DNA from: Neorhizobium sp.
GTDB lineage: Bacteria > Pseudomonadota > Alphaproteobacteria > Rhizobiales > Rhizobiaceae
DNA: 64,000 nucleotides
Assembly (NCBI GenBank): GCA_028283725.1
Contig: JAPWKC010000003.1
Location: forward strand, 310,001-374,000
Direction: 5' to 3'
The position numbers were made by a program, and so were the translations under genes. The notes beneath the pieces were generated by a model. That model made no database searches. It was not told the DNA's origin and worked only from the letters and a program-made list of their open reading frames with translations. Position 1 is the first letter of the stretch. Each line of letters starts with the position of its first letter. Positions 1 through 9,644 of this stretch are shown here, piece by piece.

Positions 1-7
1 AGATTTT

Positions 8-889
8 TTACTGTTTGAGCGGAATGACGTCGACGGCCTGCAAGGCCTTCTGGTTGCCATAGCCCTTCATGACGCCGACGACCGGGGCGATATCGGAATA
101 GTCGCGACCATAGGCCACGACGATATGGTCGGTGCCGGCCGGAATGTCGTTGGTCGGGTCGAGTTCGACGTGACCCATCGCATCGCCGCACCAGACCCTG
201 ACCCAGGCATGCATGGCGTCGGCGCCTTCGAGCCGCTCCTTGCCCGGCGGCGGGATGGTGCGCAGGAAGCCGGAGACGTAGCCCGCCGGGATGCCGAGGC
301 TGCGCAACGCCACGATCATGATATGGGAGAAATCCTGGCAGACGCCGCGCTTCAGTTTGAAGGCCTCGCGCGGGGTGGTGTCGACCGTCGTTGCTTCCGG
401 ATCGTATTTGAAATCCTTGTGGATGCGGGTGCAGATCGCGCGTGCGATCTCATGGGCGGTCTGGCCGGGCTTGACGACCTCGCGCGCCCAGGCGGCGATC
501 AGCGGCTCTTCCGGCAGGCGCGGGCTTGTGCCTGCCAGATGGTGCGGTGAGGCCGGATCGACGCTGAGGAGCCCGGCAAGCTCCGCCTTCAGGCCGGCAA
601 GTTCCGGCGACAGATCCGCCTTGATCGTCGGCGCCTCGACCACGACACGCGCCTGCATGCGGATATCGAGCCGCTCATGCGGGGCCTTGACGAAGACGGA
701 GGTTGCCTGCTGGCCGAAGAAATCGATGAAACTCACCTTCTCGTCGGCATTCGGGCTGACGGTGATGGCGCCGGCGATCAGCCGCTGACGGTCCGGCAGC
801 GACAGCGGCAGGACGCGGATCAGGTGGCGGGCACCGGAGGCGGGCACGTCGTAGACATAGCCCATGTGCAGCGTCAGATCGTAAAGCAA
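8..889 (-). CDS. Transglutaminase-like family protein
   Basis: A 293-residue protein with an N-terminal beta-rich region of the bacterial transglutaminase N type and a C-terminal transglutaminase/cysteine-protease core. The likely catalytic triad is visible: Cys184 in RGVCQDFSHI, His227 in MHAWV and Asp244 in ELDPTND. It has no signal peptide, so it is presumably cytoplasmic. It is the last visible gene of a minus-strand operon: its ATG lies 12 bp after the stop of the ATP-grasp/alpha-E gene. In other bacteria such proteins travel with circularly permuted ATP-grasp enzymes and are thought to cleave or make amide bonds; the substrate is unknown. The gene is complete, ending just inside the window. 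Confidence 0.88.
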   Translation of the reverse strand: MLYDLTLHMGYVYDVPASGARHLIRVLPLSLPDRQRLIAGAITVSPNADEKVSFIDFFGQQATSVFVKAPHERLDIRMQARVVVEAPTIKADLSPELAGLKAELAGLLSVDPASPHHLAGTSPRLPEEPLIAAWAREVVKPGQTAHEIARAICTRIHKDFKYDPEATTVDTTPREAFKLKRGVCQDFSHIMIVALRSLGIPAGYVSGFLRTIPPPGKERLEGADAMHAWVRVWCGDAMGHVELDPTNDIPAGTDHIVVAYGRDYSDIAPVVGVMKGYGNQKALQAVDVIPLKQ

Positions 890-901
890 TGCTGTCCCCG
901 T

Positions 902-3325
902 TCAGCCGATATAGGTCTGGCCGAGCAGGTCGGACAGCTTTTCGAGTTCGCTTTCCAGCCGTGCATAGACCTCCTCGTTCATGCCGTCCGGCGTCATGAC
1001 CGCCAGGCCGGAATGCAGGCGCATGGCTTCCCGGTAGAAGGGCGACATCTGGCCGTTGACGAAGGCATTCGGCAGAAGCTCCACCTCGGCGCGGATCTCG
1101 TTCAATTGAAAGAGGATGGAGCGCGGGTTGAGATGATCGAGCGCCAGGAGGTCGGCAACCGTCAGGCGCGCCGTGTTGACGTTGTAGCGGCGGCGATGGG
1201 TCATGACGCTGTCGCCGATCTCCAGCATCATGTCGAGGGCACCGTCGGGCGCATCCGGCCCGCACATATGGCCAAGAAGCCGCGTCATGTGCATGGAGCG
1301 CTCCAGATGCCGGCCGATCGACAGGAAGCGCCAGCCGGTGAAACGGTACATGTTCTCGTGCACGAGGCCGGCAAAGCCGGCAAGCTTGCGCAGGAGAACG
1401 GTCATTGCATGGGCGGCATCGTCGCCGGCCTTGACGGCATCGTGGAAGCGGCGGGCGGTCTTCGACAGGTCGTTCAGTGCCAGCCAGCCATCGGGCGAGA
1501 AACGGTCGCGGATGTTGCTTGCCGAATAGATGGCGCTGTCGATATTGCGCAGCAGCGTCAAAGGCACGGCTTTGGCCATGTCGATATCGATCGTCTTCAG
1601 GTAACGCGTCATATCGGCCAGAAGCGGCGCGTTCGGATCTGCCGATTCGGCATAGCGCAGGTGCCAGGCGCGCAAGATCCGCAGCGAGCCCTCGGCCCGC
1701 TCGATATAGCGGCCGAGCCAGTAGAGATTGTCGGCGGCGCGGCTCGGCAGCGAGCCCGGCATATTGCGGGTGAAATTCTCTTCCGGGGTGAGAAGCGTCG
1801 GGCGGGCGACCGGCTTGTCGGAGACGATCCAGACGTCGGCCGCCGTGCCGCCGGTCTGCATGGCGATCGCCGAGACGTCGTCGCCGGAACCGATCCGGGC
1901 AAAGCCGCCGGGCATGATCTGCCAGCCTTTCTCGGTGCGGGCAGCATAGACACGCAGCGACATCGGCCGCGGTACCAGCTTGCCGTCCACCCAGGCGGGC
2001 GTGGTGGAGAGCGTCACGACCTCCTGGCCGACAAGTTTTGCGCCTTCATCGGCAAGCCATTCGCCGATCGTTTCCTTCGCCGTCTCGCGCAGCGACGAGC
2101 CGAGAACCGACTGGCCGTTGTCGTCGAAGAAGGGAAGGCCGGTATAGGCGGGGCCGATCACCATCCGCTCGATGTTCTTGGCCACATGCTCGCGCTCTTC
2201 CTTCTGGCCGCACCACCAGGTGGCGATCGACGGCATCATCAGGTCCTCGCCGAGCAGGCGGCGGGCGATCGTGGGCGCAAAGGCGAGGAAGGCGCGGGTT
2301 TCCAGAATGCCGGAGCCGAGCGCGTTGACGACGGTGAGCGCGCCGGAGCGCAGCGCCTGCACCATGCCGGGCGTGCCGATGCGGGAGTTCTGGTCGAGTT
2401 CCAGCGGATCGGCATAGGCCGCATCGAGGCGGCGCCAGAGAACGCCGATCGGTTTGAGGCCCGCGACGGTGCGCACCATGACGCGGTTGTTGACGACCGT
2501 CAGGTCCTCGCCTTCGAGCAGCATGAAGCCGAGATAGCGGGCGATATAAGCGTGTTCGAAATAGGTTTCGTTGGCCGGTCCGGGAGACAGAACCGCGATG
2601 CGGTCATCCGGAGATTGCTTCTGCGCCTGAAGCGCGTCGCGGAAGGCGACGAAGAAGGAGGCGAGACGGTGGACATGGCTTTCCGCATAGATGTCGGAAA
2701 AGGCGCGGGTGGTCGCAACGCGGTTTTCCAGCGCGAAGCCGGCGCCCGAAGGGGCCTGCGTGCGGTCGCTCAGCACCCACCAGTTGCCGTCGGGCCCACG
2801 GCCGATCTCGAAGGAGCAGAAATGCAGGTAATGGCCGCCGACCGGCTTGATGCCTGCCAGCGGGCGCAGAAATTCGGGATTGGCGGCAACGAGCTGCGGC
2901 GGGAGGATGCCTTCCTCGACCAGCCGGTTGTCGCCGTAGATATCGGCAACCATCGCTTCCAGCAGATCGGCGCGCTGCATCAGGCCGCGGGACACGGTTT
3001 CCCATTCGCGGGCATCGATGAGGACCGGCACATGCGAGATCGGCCAGGCGCGCTCGCCGCTGCCGCCGGAACCCTGCGATTGGTAGGTGCGATAAAAGAC
3101 GCCCGCATCGCGCAGATAGCGGTCGGCGCGGGCGAAACGCTCCTGAAGCTCTGCTTCGGAGAGGCGGGAGAGATGCGCGATGAGGTTTCGCCAGACGGGC
3201 CGGATCTGACCGTTCGCATCCATCATCTCGTCGGCGATGCCCGGCAGCGCGGCATAGCCGAGGATGGGATCGTTTTCGATCTCCTCTTTCACGACACGCT
3301 CGCCTGCCGGTGCCTTTTTCGACAT
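902..3325 (-). CDS. Circularly permuted ATP-grasp / alpha-E domain fusion protein
   Basis: An 807-residue protein. Roughly the first 490 residues match the circularly permuted type 2 ATP-grasp family (formerly DUF404/DUF407), predicted to use ATP to join a carboxylate to an amine. From about residue 510, starting at the hallmark SRAADNLYWLGRYIERAE, it becomes a helical alpha-E domain (formerly DUF403). In many genomes these are two separate genes; here they are fused. The ATG is preceded by AAGG. It lies 41 bp after the DUF2126 gene and 12 bp before a second transglutaminase gene, so the three are probably co-transcribed. Family and operon are clear; the ligated substrate is unknown. Confidence 0.87.
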   Translation of the reverse strand: MSKKAPAGERVVKEEIENDPILGYAALPGIADEMMDANGQIRPVWRNLIAHLSRLSEAELQERFARADRYLRDAGVFYRTYQSQGSGGSGERAWPISHVPVLIDAREWETVSRGLMQRADLLEAMVADIYGDNRLVEEGILPPQLVAANPEFLRPLAGIKPVGGHYLHFCSFEIGRGPDGNWWVLSDRTQAPSGAGFALENRVATTRAFSDIYAESHVHRLASFFVAFRDALQAQKQSPDDRIAVLSPGPANETYFEHAYIARYLGFMLLEGEDLTVVNNRVMVRTVAGLKPIGVLWRRLDAAYADPLELDQNSRIGTPGMVQALRSGALTVVNALGSGILETRAFLAFAPTIARRLLGEDLMMPSIATWWCGQKEEREHVAKNIERMVIGPAYTGLPFFDDNGQSVLGSSLRETAKETIGEWLADEGAKLVGQEVVTLSTTPAWVDGKLVPRPMSLRVYAARTEKGWQIMPGGFARIGSGDDVSAIAMQTGGTAADVWIVSDKPVARPTLLTPEENFTRNMPGSLPSRAADNLYWLGRYIERAEGSLRILRAWHLRYAESADPNAPLLADMTRYLKTIDIDMAKAVPLTLLRNIDSAIYSASNIRDRFSPDGWLALNDLSKTARRFHDAVKAGDDAAHAMTVLLRKLAGFAGLVHENMYRFTGWRFLSIGRHLERSMHMTRLLGHMCGPDAPDGALDMMLEIGDSVMTHRRRYNVNTARLTVADLLALDHLNPRSILFQLNEIRAEVELLPNAFVNGQMSPFYREAMRLHSGLAVMTPDGMNEEVYARLESELEKLSDLLGQTYIG

Positions 3326-3366
3326 CGACCTTCCTTCTTTCCTTAAACCTTCACAGGTCCGAAACC

Positions 3367-6300
3367 TTACAGGCCCGCTGGCCGTCTCAAGTCGAGCGTC
3401 AGCGGGAATTCGGCCGATGGCGTCTCCGACATCAGCGTATAACCGCCCGCCGTGTGACCCCAGGGCTCGAACCTCGCCAGCCGGCGCGCCTCGGCCTCGT
3501 TGCCGTTGACCGGGAAGGTTTCATAGTTGCGCCCGCCCGGATGAGCAACATGATAGATGCAGCCGCCGATCGATCGGCCAGACCATGTATCATAGATGTC
3601 GAAGGTGAGCGGGGAATTAACCGGCAGGACCGGATGCAGGCCGGCCGTGGGCTGCCATGCCTTGAAACGGACGCCTGCGACCGAAACGCCCGACTGGCCG
3701 GTCGCCGTCAGCGGCACGGGCCGGCCGTTGCAAGCGACCGTGTAACGGGACGGGTTGGAGGTTTCGAGCCGGACCTGAAGCCGCTCAACGGATGAGTCGA
3801 CATAGCGCACGGTGCCGCCGATGGCGCCCTGTTCGCCCATGACGTGCCAGGGTTCCAGCGCCTGTCTGAGTTCCAGCCTGGCGCCTTCGTATTCCACCTC
3901 GCCGAAGAAGGGGAAGCGGAATTCCAGCTGCGCCTCGAACCATTCCGGCCTGAGGTCGAAGCCGTTTTCACGCAGATCGGCAAGCACGTCCATGAAATCG
4001 GCCCAGACGTAGTGGGACAGCATGAAGCGGTCGGCAAGCGCCGTGCCCCAGCGGACGAATTTTCCCTGAACCGGGTTCTTCCAGAAACGGGCGATCAGCG
4101 CGCGCACCAGAAGCTGCTGGGCGAGCGACATGCGCGCATTCGGCGGCATTTCGAAGCCGCGGAATTCGACGAGGCCCAGTCTTCCCGTCGGGCCATCGGG
4201 CGAAAACAGCTTGTCGATGCAGATTTCCGAGCGGTGGGTATTGCCGGTGACATCGGTCAGGAGATTGCGGAACAGGCGGTCGACCAGCCACGGGAGCGGG
4301 GCGGCACCCTGTCCCGGAAGCGGAACCTGGGCGAGCGCGATTTCCAGCTCGTACATCGAATCGTGGCGGGCCTCGTCGATGCGCGGCGCCTGGCTCGTCG
4401 GGCCGATGAAGAGACCGGAAAACAGATAGGAGAGAGACGGGTGGCGCTGCCAGTGCAGCACGATGCTTTTCAAGAGATCCGGGCGGCGCAGGAAGGGGCT
4501 GTCGTTCGGATTGGCGCCGCCGACCACGACATGGTTGCCGCCGCCGGTGCCGGTGTGGCGGCCGTCGATCATGAACTTGTCGGCACCGAGACGGCTCTGG
4601 CGCGCCTCCTCATAGATCGCCGTGGTGATGTCGACGGTTTCCTTCCAGCTCGATGCGGGATGGATATTGACCTCGATGACACCCGGATCGGGCGCGACGC
4701 GGATGACGTTGATGCGTTCGTCATGCGGGGGCGCGTAGCCTTCGATATGGACCGGCAGGCCGACGGCTGCGGCCGCGTTTTCGGCGGCGGCGATCAGTTC
4801 GAGATAATCCTCGATCCGCTCGACCGGCGGCATGAAGACGCAAAGCCTGCCGTCGCGCGGCTCGACGGAGATCGCCGTCCTGACCGCACCGCCGATTTCG
4901 CCCAGCGTCTGCTCCACCCGGCCGAGATTGGCGGCATCGCCGGCCTTGAAGGAGGATTCCGGCATGGCGCGACCTTCCGGCATCGCCGCGCGTGCAGCCG
5001 GCACGATGACGTCCGGCAGCGCCGTGCGCGGGATCGAGGGGTCGGCCTCGTGGATATAGGGAAACTGCGAGGGCGGGATATGGGGAAGGGTGCCGAGCGG
5101 CAGGCGGTAGCCGACGGGGCTGTCGCCGGGCACGAGGAAGATCTTGCCGCGGCGGGTGCGCCATTTCTCGCTGATCCAGCGCCGGGTGATCGGCGTGCCG
5201 ACAGCCTTGGCATTCCACGCCTGCACGGGCAGGATATAGCCCGAAGGACGGGTCAGGCCGCGCTCGAAGACGCGTGCGATACGGCTGCGTTCCTCGGCGT
5301 CCGCGAGCTTCGAGTTCGACGGATCGACATTGTCGGGCAGCGAGCCTTCCTTGATGATCCATTCCGCCGGGTCCTCGTAGGCGGGCACCACCATCTCGGC
5401 ACCGATGCCGAGCTCCGATGCCAGCGCCGTCAGGAAGGTCTGCGAGTCGGCTTCCGCCACATCATAATCGCCGCCTTCGCGGGCGACGAGATCCGGGTTC
5501 TGCCAGATCGGCCGGCCGTCTTTTCGCCAATAGAGCGAGAAGGTCCAGCGCGGCAGGGTCTCGCCGGGATACCATTTGCCCTGGCCGTAATGCAGGAAGC
5601 CGCCGGGCGCGAATTTCTCGCGCAGCTTGCGGATCAGGATATCGGCCTTTTCGCGCTTGGTGGGGCCGACGGCGCCGGTGTTCCATTCGTCCGATTCGAA
5701 ATCGTCGATCGACACGAAAGTCGGCTCGCCGCCCATCGTCAGGCGCACGTCCTCTGCGGCCAGCACCCGGTCCACGGTTTCGCCGAGATCGTTCAGCGCT
5801 TCCCAGCTCTCGTCGGAAAACGGCTTGGTGATGCGCGGATGTTCGGCGACGCGCGAGACTTTCATGTCGAAACCGAAGGAGGTCTCGGCCTCGCCGAAAT
5901 AGCCGCCGGAGATCGGTGCGGCATTGCGGAAATGCGGGGTGGCCGCCAGCGGAATGTGGCTCTCGCCGGTCAGAAGGCCGGAGGTCGGATCAAGGCCGAT
6001 CCAGCCGGCGCCGGGCAGATAGACCTCGCACCAGGCATGCAGGTCGGTGAAATCGACCTCCGTGCCGGACGGACCGTCGAGCGCCTTCAGGTCGGGGGCC
6101 AGCTGGATCAGGTAGCCGGAGACGAAGCGCGTGGCAAAGCCGAGGTGGCGCAGGATCTGGACCAGCAGCCACGACGTGTCGCGACACGAGCCCATGGCCG
6201 ATGTCAGCGTCTGTTCCGGCGTCTGCACGCCCGGCTCCATGCGGATGACATAGCCGATCGCCTGCTGCAGCCGGGCATTGATTCCGACGACCATATCGAC

Positions 6301-6726
6301 CGTCGGCTGGCCCGGCGACATGTCGAAGGTCTTCAGATAGTCGACGAGCGCCGGTTCCGGCGGCTCTGGCGTCCTGTAGATCGACAGATCCTCGATCAGG
6401 TCTGCCGGATAGGTGAACGGCCAGGTCTGGGCGTCTTCCTCGACGAAGAAGTCGAAGGGATTGTAGACCGTCATGTCGGCGACGAGATCGACCTCGATCT
6501 TGAACTCCGTCACCGGCTCGGGAAAGACGAAGCGGGCGAGGTAGTTGCCGTAGGGATCCTGCTGAAGATTGGCGAAGTGGTTTTCCGGCGTGACCTTCAG
6601 CGCGTGGCTGATCACCTTGGTGCGGGAATGGGCCGCCGGCTTCAGCCGGATGATCTGCGGACCCAGCCGGACCGGCCTGTCATACATGTAATGGGTGAGG
6701 TGGTAGATGCTCGCCTTGATCGACAT
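3367..6726 (-). CDS. DUF2126 large transglutaminase-like protein
   Basis: A 1119-residue protein. The N-terminal 80 residues are of the bacterial transglutaminase N type, followed by a transglutaminase core with Cys181 (GSCRDTSW), His230 (DLHAW) and Asp246 (GLDPTSG) as the probable triad. The remaining roughly 850 residues match the DUF2126 region, which is found only with this kind of protein. I chose the ATG at 6726 ([10 protein letters not shown]) because homologues start there; an open upstream extension of 44 residues looks non-coding. It is the first gene of the operon with the ATP-grasp/alpha-E fusion and the smaller transglutaminase. Function in peptide or amide metabolism is inferred from the family, not shown. 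Confidence 0.88.
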   Translation of the reverse strand: MSIKASIYHLTHYMYDRPVRLGPQIIRLKPAAHSRTKVISHALKVTPENHFANLQQDPYGNYLARFVFPEPVTEFKIEVDLVADMTVYNPFDFFVEEDAQTWPFTYPADLIEDLSIYRTPEPPEPALVDYLKTFDMSPGQPTVDMVVGINARLQQAIGYVIRMEPGVQTPEQTLTSAMGSCRDTSWLLVQILRHLGFATRFVSGYLIQLAPDLKALDGPSGTEVDFTDLHAWCEVYLPGAGWIGLDPTSGLLTGESHIPLAATPHFRNAAPISGGYFGEAETSFGFDMKVSRVAEHPRITKPFSDESWEALNDLGETVDRVLAAEDVRLTMGGEPTFVSIDDFESDEWNTGAVGPTKREKADILIRKLREKFAPGGFLHYGQGKWYPGETLPRWTFSLYWRKDGRPIWQNPDLVAREGGDYDVAEADSQTFLTALASELGIGAEMVVPAYEDPAEWIIKEGSLPDNVDPSNSKLADAEERSRIARVFERGLTRPSGYILPVQAWNAKAVGTPITRRWISEKWRTRRGKIFLVPGDSPVGYRLPLGTLPHIPPSQFPYIHEADPSIPRTALPDVIVPAARAAMPEGRAMPESSFKAGDAANLGRVEQTLGEIGGAVRTAISVEPRDGRLCVFMPPVERIEDYLELIAAAENAAAAVGLPVHIEGYAPPHDERINVIRVAPDPGVIEVNIHPASSWKETVDITTAIYEEARQSRLGADKFMIDGRHTGTGGGNHVVVGGANPNDSPFLRRPDLLKSIVLHWQRHPSLSYLFSGLFIGPTSQAPRIDEARHDSMYELEIALAQVPLPGQGAAPLPWLVDRLFRNLLTDVTGNTHRSEICIDKLFSPDGPTGRLGLVEFRGFEMPPNARMSLAQQLLVRALIARFWKNPVQGKFVRWGTALADRFMLSHYVWADFMDVLADLRENGFDLRPEWFEAQLEFRFPFFGEVEYEGARLELRQALEPWHVMGEQGAIGGTVRYVDSSVERLQVRLETSNPSRYTVACNGRPVPLTATGQSGVSVAGVRFKAWQPTAGLHPVLPVNSPLTFDIYDTWSGRSIGGCIYHVAHPGGRNYETFPVNGNEAEARRLARFEPWGHTAGGYTLMSETPSAEFPLTLDLRRPAGL

Positions 6727-6973
6727 AATGCCTCTTCTCGTACCCCGTGCCGACCTCGTTGAGCGGGTCGAACCATCCTCGTTATCGGCGAGTTTGTGCA
6801 ATGCAGGAACAGAATGCAAGGCGGATTGCGGGCGCTGGATCTGTATATCCCTTGGCATATCCCTTTGACGGTGCCGGTGATTTACCGCGGCTGCGGCAAA
6901 CGACTGTCAATCTGGCCCGCGCATGCTAGTTCTTTGCTGACTGAGGACGCGCGTGGCAGCCAGAGGAGCGAGG

Positions 6974-8920
6974 ATGGCGAAGAGAAAGGCGGAACAGACC
7001 TACGAGCTTCCGCTCTCGGGGCAATTGCGGATGATGCTCCAGGCCTTCTGGTCGTCGCAGGTGAGGGGGCGGGTGCTGGTGCTCACCGTCGCGCTTCTCG
7101 TGGTCATCGTGGCGACGACCTATGCGACCTACCGGCTCAACGAATGGAACGGGCCGTTCTACGATGCGCTGTCGCGCCGCGACATGCCGGAATTCCTGCA
7201 TCAGCTCGTCGTCTTTGCCGTCATCGCCTTTGCGCTGACGCTGCTCAACGTCATTCAGGCGTGGCTCAACCAGATTACCGCGATGCGGATGCGCGAAGGG
7301 CTGGCGCGCGATCTCGCCAATGTGTGGCTGACGCCCGGACGGGCGCTGAAGCTTGCCGGTGCCGGCGCGATCGCCGACAATCCCGACCAGCGCCTGCATG
7401 AAGACACCCGGATACTTGCGGAAAACACCACGGCGCTGGCGATCGGTCTCGTCAATTCGACCATCCTGCTCGTCAGCTTCATCGGAGTGCTCTGGTCGAT
7501 CTCCACCGGATTTGCGCTCAGCATGTTCGGCACGACGGTGGTCATTCCCGGATATATGCTGTGGGCGACGATCCTTTATGCGGTGGTCGGCTCCGTCCTG
7601 AGCAATATCGTCGGCAGCCGTCTGGCGCGGCTCAATGCCGATCGCTATGCCCGCGAGGCGGATCTGCGCGCCACGCTGGTGCGCGCCAACGAGAATATCA
7701 AGCCGATCACGCTTGCCCGCGGCGAGGCCAACGAACTCATCAGAGTTCAGGATGCGATCGGCGGCGTGCTCGACATGCTGCGCAAGCTCGCCTGGGCGCT
7801 GACCAACCTCACCTGGGTCTCCTCGGGCTTCGGCTGGCTGGCGCTGGTGGCGCCGATCATCATCGCCTCGCCGATGTATTTTTCCGGCCAGCTGACCTTC
7901 GGCGGGCTGATGATGGCGGTGGGCGCCTTCAACCAGGTCAATCAGGCGCTGCGCTGGTATGTGGCCAATTTCAGCGTCATCGCCGACTGGCGGGCGACGC
8001 TTGCGCGCGTCTCCTTCTTCCGCAGCGCGCTTCTGTCGATGGACACGCCATCGAAGGAGGGGGCGGTGATCACCTACAGGCAAGGTGCCGCAAAGGAAGG
8101 GATTTCCATCGCCGGTCTCTCCGTCTACGGCGAACCGGACAAGGGCGAGGCGGGCCACGGGATCAAGGTCGCGGAAGACAGCTGCGCCATCCTGCCCGGC
8201 GAGCGGGTGATGATCAACGGCGATCCCGGCTCCGACCGGCATCTGTTCTTCCAGGCGCTGGCGGGGATCTGGCCCTGGGGCCGCGGCGAGATCAGCCGCC
8301 CGGCCTCCGACCGGATGATCATGATGCCGCAGGAGGGCTACCTTCCGACTGCAACGCTGCGCGAGGTGATGACCTATCCGGCCAAGGGTTCGTTTGGTGG
8401 TTCGGTTGGTGGTTCGGGTGTCGGCGCGGGTGTCGGCGCGGCTCTCGGGCCGGGTGGGGGTGCGGCAAGCGCGCCGGCCGGCATTGCCAGTGAAGAGGCG
8501 GGCGGCGTGCCCGATACCGGTGCGCAGGCGCTTGCCGGCATCAGCGACGCAGAGCTGGAAGCGGCGCTGGAAAAGGTCGGGCTCAACCGCCTCGTCTCGC
8601 GGCTGGGCGATGTGGAGCGCTGGGACCGGCTGCTCGACAAGGACGAGGAGGTCGCGCTGCAGATCGCCAATGCCGTGCTGCGCAAGCCGGAATGGCTGGT
8701 CATGGATGACGTGCTCGAGGGGCTCGAGCCGGAAACCCGCGAGCGGCTCCTGTCCGTCGTCGCAAGCCTCGGGCAGTCCACGCTGATTTACATCGGCCGT
8801 TCGGAGGAATTCGCCAGAACGTTTTCGCCGAAAGTCTTTCATCTGTCGCCATTGCAGGGGAAGGCCGCCGATGCGGCGGCGCCCGGCAATACCGACACGG
8901 AACGCGGACACACGCCATGA
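6974..8920 (+). CDS. SbmA/BacA/YddA-like ABC transporter with degenerate ATPase domain
   Basis: A 648-residue membrane protein. The first ~340 residues are a type 2 ABC membrane domain, with the family motif NPDQRLHED near residue 136. The C-terminal part is a nucleotide-binding domain whose key motifs are lost: at the Walker A place (residues 416-423) the sequence is GDPGSDRH, with no GK(S/T); the signature region near 552 reads LLDKDEEV instead of LSxGE; the Walker B place (574-579) reads WLVMDD followed by Val, without the catalytic Glu. A Gly/Ala-rich insert (about 470-505) lies inside this domain. I prefer the ATG at 6974, which has GGAGCGAGG before it, over a GTG at 6953. The stop overlaps the next gene by 4 bp. 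Substrate unknown. Confidence 0.8.
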   Translation: MAKRKAEQTYELPLSGQLRMMLQAFWSSQVRGRVLVLTVALLVVIVATTYATYRLNEWNGPFYDALSRRDMPEFLHQLVVFAVIAFALTLLNVIQAWLNQITAMRMREGLARDLANVWLTPGRALKLAGAGAIADNPDQRLHEDTRILAENTTALAIGLVNSTILLVSFIGVLWSISTGFALSMFGTTVVIPGYMLWATILYAVVGSVLSNIVGSRLARLNADRYAREADLRATLVRANENIKPITLARGEANELIRVQDAIGGVLDMLRKLAWALTNLTWVSSGFGWLALVAPIIIASPMYFSGQLTFGGLMMAVGAFNQVNQALRWYVANFSVIADWRATLARVSFFRSALLSMDTPSKEGAVITYRQGAAKEGISIAGLSVYGEPDKGEAGHGIKVAEDSCAILPGERVMINGDPGSDRHLFFQALAGIWPWGRGEISRPASDRMIMMPQEGYLPTATLREVMTYPAKGSFGGSVGGSGVGAGVGAALGPGGGAASAPAGIASEEAGGVPDTGAQALAGISDAELEAALEKVGLNRLVSRLGDVERWDRLLDKDEEVALQIANAVLRKPEWLVMDDVLEGLEPETRERLLSVVASLGQSTLIYIGRSEEFARTFSPKVFHLSPLQGKAADAAAPGNTDTERGHTP

Positions 8921-9633
8921 ACCATCATCCGTCATCGTCGAAGGCCGGCCATTGCATCGTCTGCGGACGCAGCTTTCCGTTGTCGAAACTGCACAAGGCC
9001 GCAGCCTTGAGGCCGCATCTCTACGAGATGATCGCCGAGGAGGTAAAGGATTGCACGCCCGAAAGCCTGATCTGCGACGAGGATCTGGCGCGCTTCCGCC
9101 GCCGCTATGTGGAGAGACTGCTGGAGGAGGAACGCGGCGAGCTGACGAGCCTCGACCAGCGGGTGCTCGACAGTTTCGAAAAGGGCACGCTGACGGTTCA
9201 GACGGGCACCGGGGACGGCGACCGCAAGGAAAGTTTTGGCGAAAGGGTGGCCGACAAGGTCGCCTCTTTCGGTGGGTCCTGGACCTTCATCCTCTCCTTT
9301 CTCGGCATTCTGTTCATCTGGATGGGCGTCAATGTCGTCGGCCTGTTCCAGACGCCGTTCGATCCCTATCCGTTCATCCTTTTGAACCTCGTGCTCTCCT
9401 GCCTTGCCGCGCTGCAGGCGCCGGTCATCATGATGAGCCAGAAGCGGCAGGAGGATAAGGACCGGCTGCGGGCCGAAAACGACTACATGATCAATCTGAG
9501 GGCCGAACTGGAAATCCGCCAGCTGCACGAGAAGATCGACCACCAGATGGCCAAGCAATGGGAGCGGCTGGCAGAAATGCAGCAGATCCAGATCGAGCTG
9601 CTGGAGAAGCGGTACGGCTCGGGACAGGCGTAA
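8917..9633 (+). CDS. DUF1003 membrane protein with N-terminal Cys motifs
   Basis: A 238-residue protein. The central part is the DUF1003 domain with two membrane segments (about residues 124-146 and 154-176), followed by a charged coiled-coil-like tail rich in Glu, Lys and Gln. The N-terminus carries Cys13-x2-Cys16 and Cys46/Cys53, which could form a small metal site. The start codon overlaps the stop of the ABC gene (ATGA), implying translational coupling and a shared role in the inner membrane. The biochemical role of DUF1003 is unknown. Confidence 0.85.
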   Translation: MNHHPSSSKAGHCIVCGRSFPLSKLHKAAALRPHLYEMIAEEVKDCTPESLICDEDLARFRRRYVERLLEEERGELTSLDQRVLDSFEKGTLTVQTGTGDGDRKESFGERVADKVASFGGSWTFILSFLGILFIWMGVNVVGLFQTPFDPYPFILLNLVLSCLAALQAPVIMMSQKRQEDKDRLRAENDYMINLRAELEIRQLHEKIDHQMAKQWERLAEMQQIQIELLEKRYGSGQA

Positions 9634-9644
9634 GGCCTCTTACC

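Noticed and set aside
677..3346. Very long plus-strand open frame opposite the ATP-grasp/alpha-E gene
   Set aside because: It mirrors a conserved gene on the other strand, has no recognisable domain and is the usual effect of high GC on the antisense frame.
3844..6762. 972-codon plus-strand open frame opposite the DUF2126 gene
   Set aside because: Same reason: Arg/Asp/Gly/Val-rich shadow of a well-conserved gene.
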